Origin: Planctomycetota bacterium
GTDB taxonomy: Bacteria > Planctomycetota > Planctomycetia > Pirellulales > Pirellulaceae
Assembly (NCBI GenBank): GCA_014238905.1
Contig: JABAAE010000013.1
Coordinates: 1-64,000, forward strand
Length of the DNA stretch: 64,000 nucleotides
Direction: 5' to 3'
This document shows positions 62,476 to 64,000 of this stretch, in pieces (the stretch's first letter is position 1; every line of letters begins with the position of its first letter). The notes beneath the pieces are model-generated. The model saw only the letters and a program-made list of their open reading frames with translations, did no database searches and was not told the origin of the DNA. The position numbers and the translations under genes are program-made.

Positions 62476-64000
62476 ATGTCAAGAATTGGGATTGCACTTT
62501 TTTTTACGGCGATGTTGTTGGCATCATTCCAGAGTCCGGCTGATAAGGGACGGGGTCTGCCCAACGGTGAGGTTCAAGTCCATTCAATCGGGGTGGCCGC
62601 CTCGAATAATAATCGCCAGCCGGCAGGGGTTGGTTACCCATCTCTAATGAGTCCTCATGCCACGCCGATCGCGTCTATCGGAAAACGGGTCTTCGTAGTC
62701 AATACACCGGCCGATACGGTCGATGTAATTGACGCGTCGTCTCGCAGGATTGTTGATCGTATCAGCGTTGGAATTGATCCTGTGGGCATGGCAGTGCGTC
62801 CTGACGGCAAGGAATTATGGGTTTCCAACCATGTTTCTGATTCGGTAAGCGTGATTGACATCGAATTGGGCAGTCCAACCTGCCTGACGGTAGTTGCTAC
62901 GGTTCAGGACCTGGACCCAAAAACCCGTGCAACCCGATTTGACGAACCTGTTGGTATTGCGTTTGCCAGTAACGAGAAAGCCTACGTGGCCCTTTCTTCT
63001 GAAAATGAAATAGCCGTCGTCAATGTCATGACTCGAAAAGTAGAAAAAAAACTTTCGATCACCGCTCAGGATCCTCGAGCAATTACTGTGCGTGGTGATC
63101 GACTCTATGTGATTCCGTTTGAGTCCAACAATAAGACCCAGCTGTCTGGGGGAAAAGCTGCCGATATTGATGGCGATCTGGTTACCTTTGATGCTTGGGA
63201 TCATTCGATTGCCAACAACAATGTTTTGTCTTTGGGGCATGTTGTTGACATCGTCAAAAACCCGAAGGTTCCCGATCGAGATTTGTACGTTTTTGACACC
63301 AGAACTGATCGGCTCATCGAAACGGTGGATACCCTGGGTACTTTGCTGTACGGATTGACGGTAGATTCCACTGGCCGGGTCTATATCGCTCAGACCGATG
63401 CTCGAAATGATGTCAACGGTCGGTCGGGAACCAAAAAACATGGATTGGCCGAATTAGAAAATCGAGCTTTTCTGAACCAAATCACGGCGATTCAGTTCCA
63501 GGACGACACTCCGCAAAAACCGGAATTCATCGATCTCGAACCACTTCCGCCACTGCATCCCGGGCCGGGTGAAGCGTTTGCCACTCCGTTTGCCATTGAG
63601 GTCAGTGATGATGATTCGACCCTCGTTGTAACGGCTGCCGGATCCGACAAACTGCTGACAGTTGATCCTGTTGGTGGTGAAGTGCTTGGCGAGGTCAAGG
63701 TAGATGCGGTGCCCCGCGGCATCGCATTGGAGTCCACTGCTGAGGGGAAGCCTTCCCAGGCCTGGGTCCTGAACTCGATTGCCAATACTGTCTCTTTGGT
63801 GGATCTCTCCAATACCGTCTCACCGAAATTGGTGACGTCGATCTCTTTGGAAGATCCCACCCACGCAGCCTTCAAACGGGGACGCATAGCATTTAATACC
63901 GCTGCTGCGTCAACAACCGGGACGTTTTCCTGTGCAAGCTGTCATCCTGATGGCCACACCGATCAGTTACTTTGGGTTTTGAAGACACCGATTGTGACTG
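62476..64000 (+). CDS. YVTN beta-propeller c-type cytochrome, 3' end beyond the right edge
   Basis: Open from ATG 62476 to the window edge (508 codons). The signal segment is IGIALFFTAMLLASFQSPA. A seven-bladed YVTN-type propeller follows, with blades such as VFVVNTPADTVDVIDASS, ELWVSNHVSDSVSVIDI, AYVALSSENEIAVVNVMTR and AWVLNSIANTVSLVDLS. At the right edge CASCH (CASCHPDGHTD) is a c-type heme motif, and the sequence continues as a cytochrome c domain. Such proteins are exported and are often paired with multiheme electron carriers or metal enzymes in planctomycetes. AAGG lies before the ATG. The small frame over 62346-62543 is a shadow. The 3' part and domain end are not visible. Confidence 0.9.
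   Translation, partial: MSRIGIALFFTAMLLASFQSPADKGRGLPNGEVQVHSIGVAASNNNRQPAGVGYPSLMSPHATPIASIGKRVFVVNTPADTVDVIDASSRRIVDRISVGIDPVGMAVRPDGKELWVSNHVSDSVSVIDIELGSPTCLTVVATVQDLDPKTRATRFDEPVGIAFASNEKAYVALSSENEIAVVNVMTRKVEKKLSITAQDPRAITVRGDRLYVIPFESNNKTQLSGGKAADIDGDLVTFDAWDHSIANNNVLSLGHVVDIVKNPKVPDRDLYVFDTRTDRLIETVDTLGTLLYGLTVDSTGRVYIAQTDARNDVNGRSGTKKHGLAELENRAFLNQITAIQFQDDTPQKPEFIDLEPLPPLHPGPGEAFATPFAIEVSDDDSTLVVTAAGSDKLLTVDPVGGEVLGEVKVDAVPRGIALESTAEGKPSQAWVLNSIANTVSLVDLSNTVSPKLVTSISLEDPTHAAFKRGRIAFNTAAASTTGTFSCASCHPDGHTDQLLWVLKTPIVT

Noticed and set aside
62346-62543. 65-codon frame across the 16-bp repeats
   Set aside because: The in-frame product at 62476 has a signal peptide and continues as a YVTN protein, so this frame is a shadow.

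Overview
The window looks like chromosomal DNA of a planctomycete, most likely a marine member of the Pirellulales. The evidence is the combination of gene families almost confined to that phylum: PSD1/planctomycete cytochrome c, DUF1501, DUF1552 and DUF1592 proteins, several formylglycine sulfatases, DUF1080/ThuA proteins and a Hanks-type kinase. Genes are loosely packed, often start with TTG or GTG, and often lack a strong Shine-Dalgarno site. No rRNA, tRNA, CRISPR array, transposase or phage gene was found.

Layout. 1-331 is the 5' part of a secreted protein leaving the left edge. 583-2712 holds a DUF501 protein and a membrane-anchored EEP-fold hydrolase. 3201-7203 is a MacAB-like exporter (adaptor, ATPase, permease). 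7454-9103 is a secreted beta-propeller-like protein. 9485-11923 (minus) is a secreted alpha/beta hydrolase. 12207-15436 (minus) is an operon of oxidoreductase, FabH and agmatine deiminase-like protein. 15670-22899 carries an NRDE/TANGO2 protein, an alkaline-phosphatase-superfamily protein, a second ABC system with a 1218-residue permease, and a small membrane protein.

23750-30957 is a central-metabolism and envelope block: rpe, a histidine-phosphatase-fold protein lacking catalytic residues, accD, a Ser/Thr kinase, a GT39-like glycosyltransferase, a DegT aminotransferase and mannose-6-phosphate isomerase. 31197-34181 holds a divergent pair, a lipoprotein methyltransferase and a MoeA-molybdate-binding-domain fusion.

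34579-57920 is the most distinctive part. A plus-strand cassette (DUF1592, esterase, DUF1552, sulfatase) and a minus-strand cassette (DUF1592, DUF1552, sulfatase, sulfatase) are paralogous and face each other. Between them lie glpK, an operon of PSD1 cytochrome, DUF1501 and L-fuconate dehydratase-like enzyme, and a second esterase. Together they suggest uptake and breakdown of a sulfated, acylated, fucose-containing polysaccharide, with heme-binding surface or periplasmic proteins of unknown role. The substrate is inferred.

58437-64000 holds a stand-alone parvulin, a ThuA-DUF1080 protein, an MFS transporter and the 5' part of a YVTN-propeller cytochrome leaving the right edge. Unrelated short tandem repeats (units of 8 to 21 bp) occur at eight or more places, mostly between genes.
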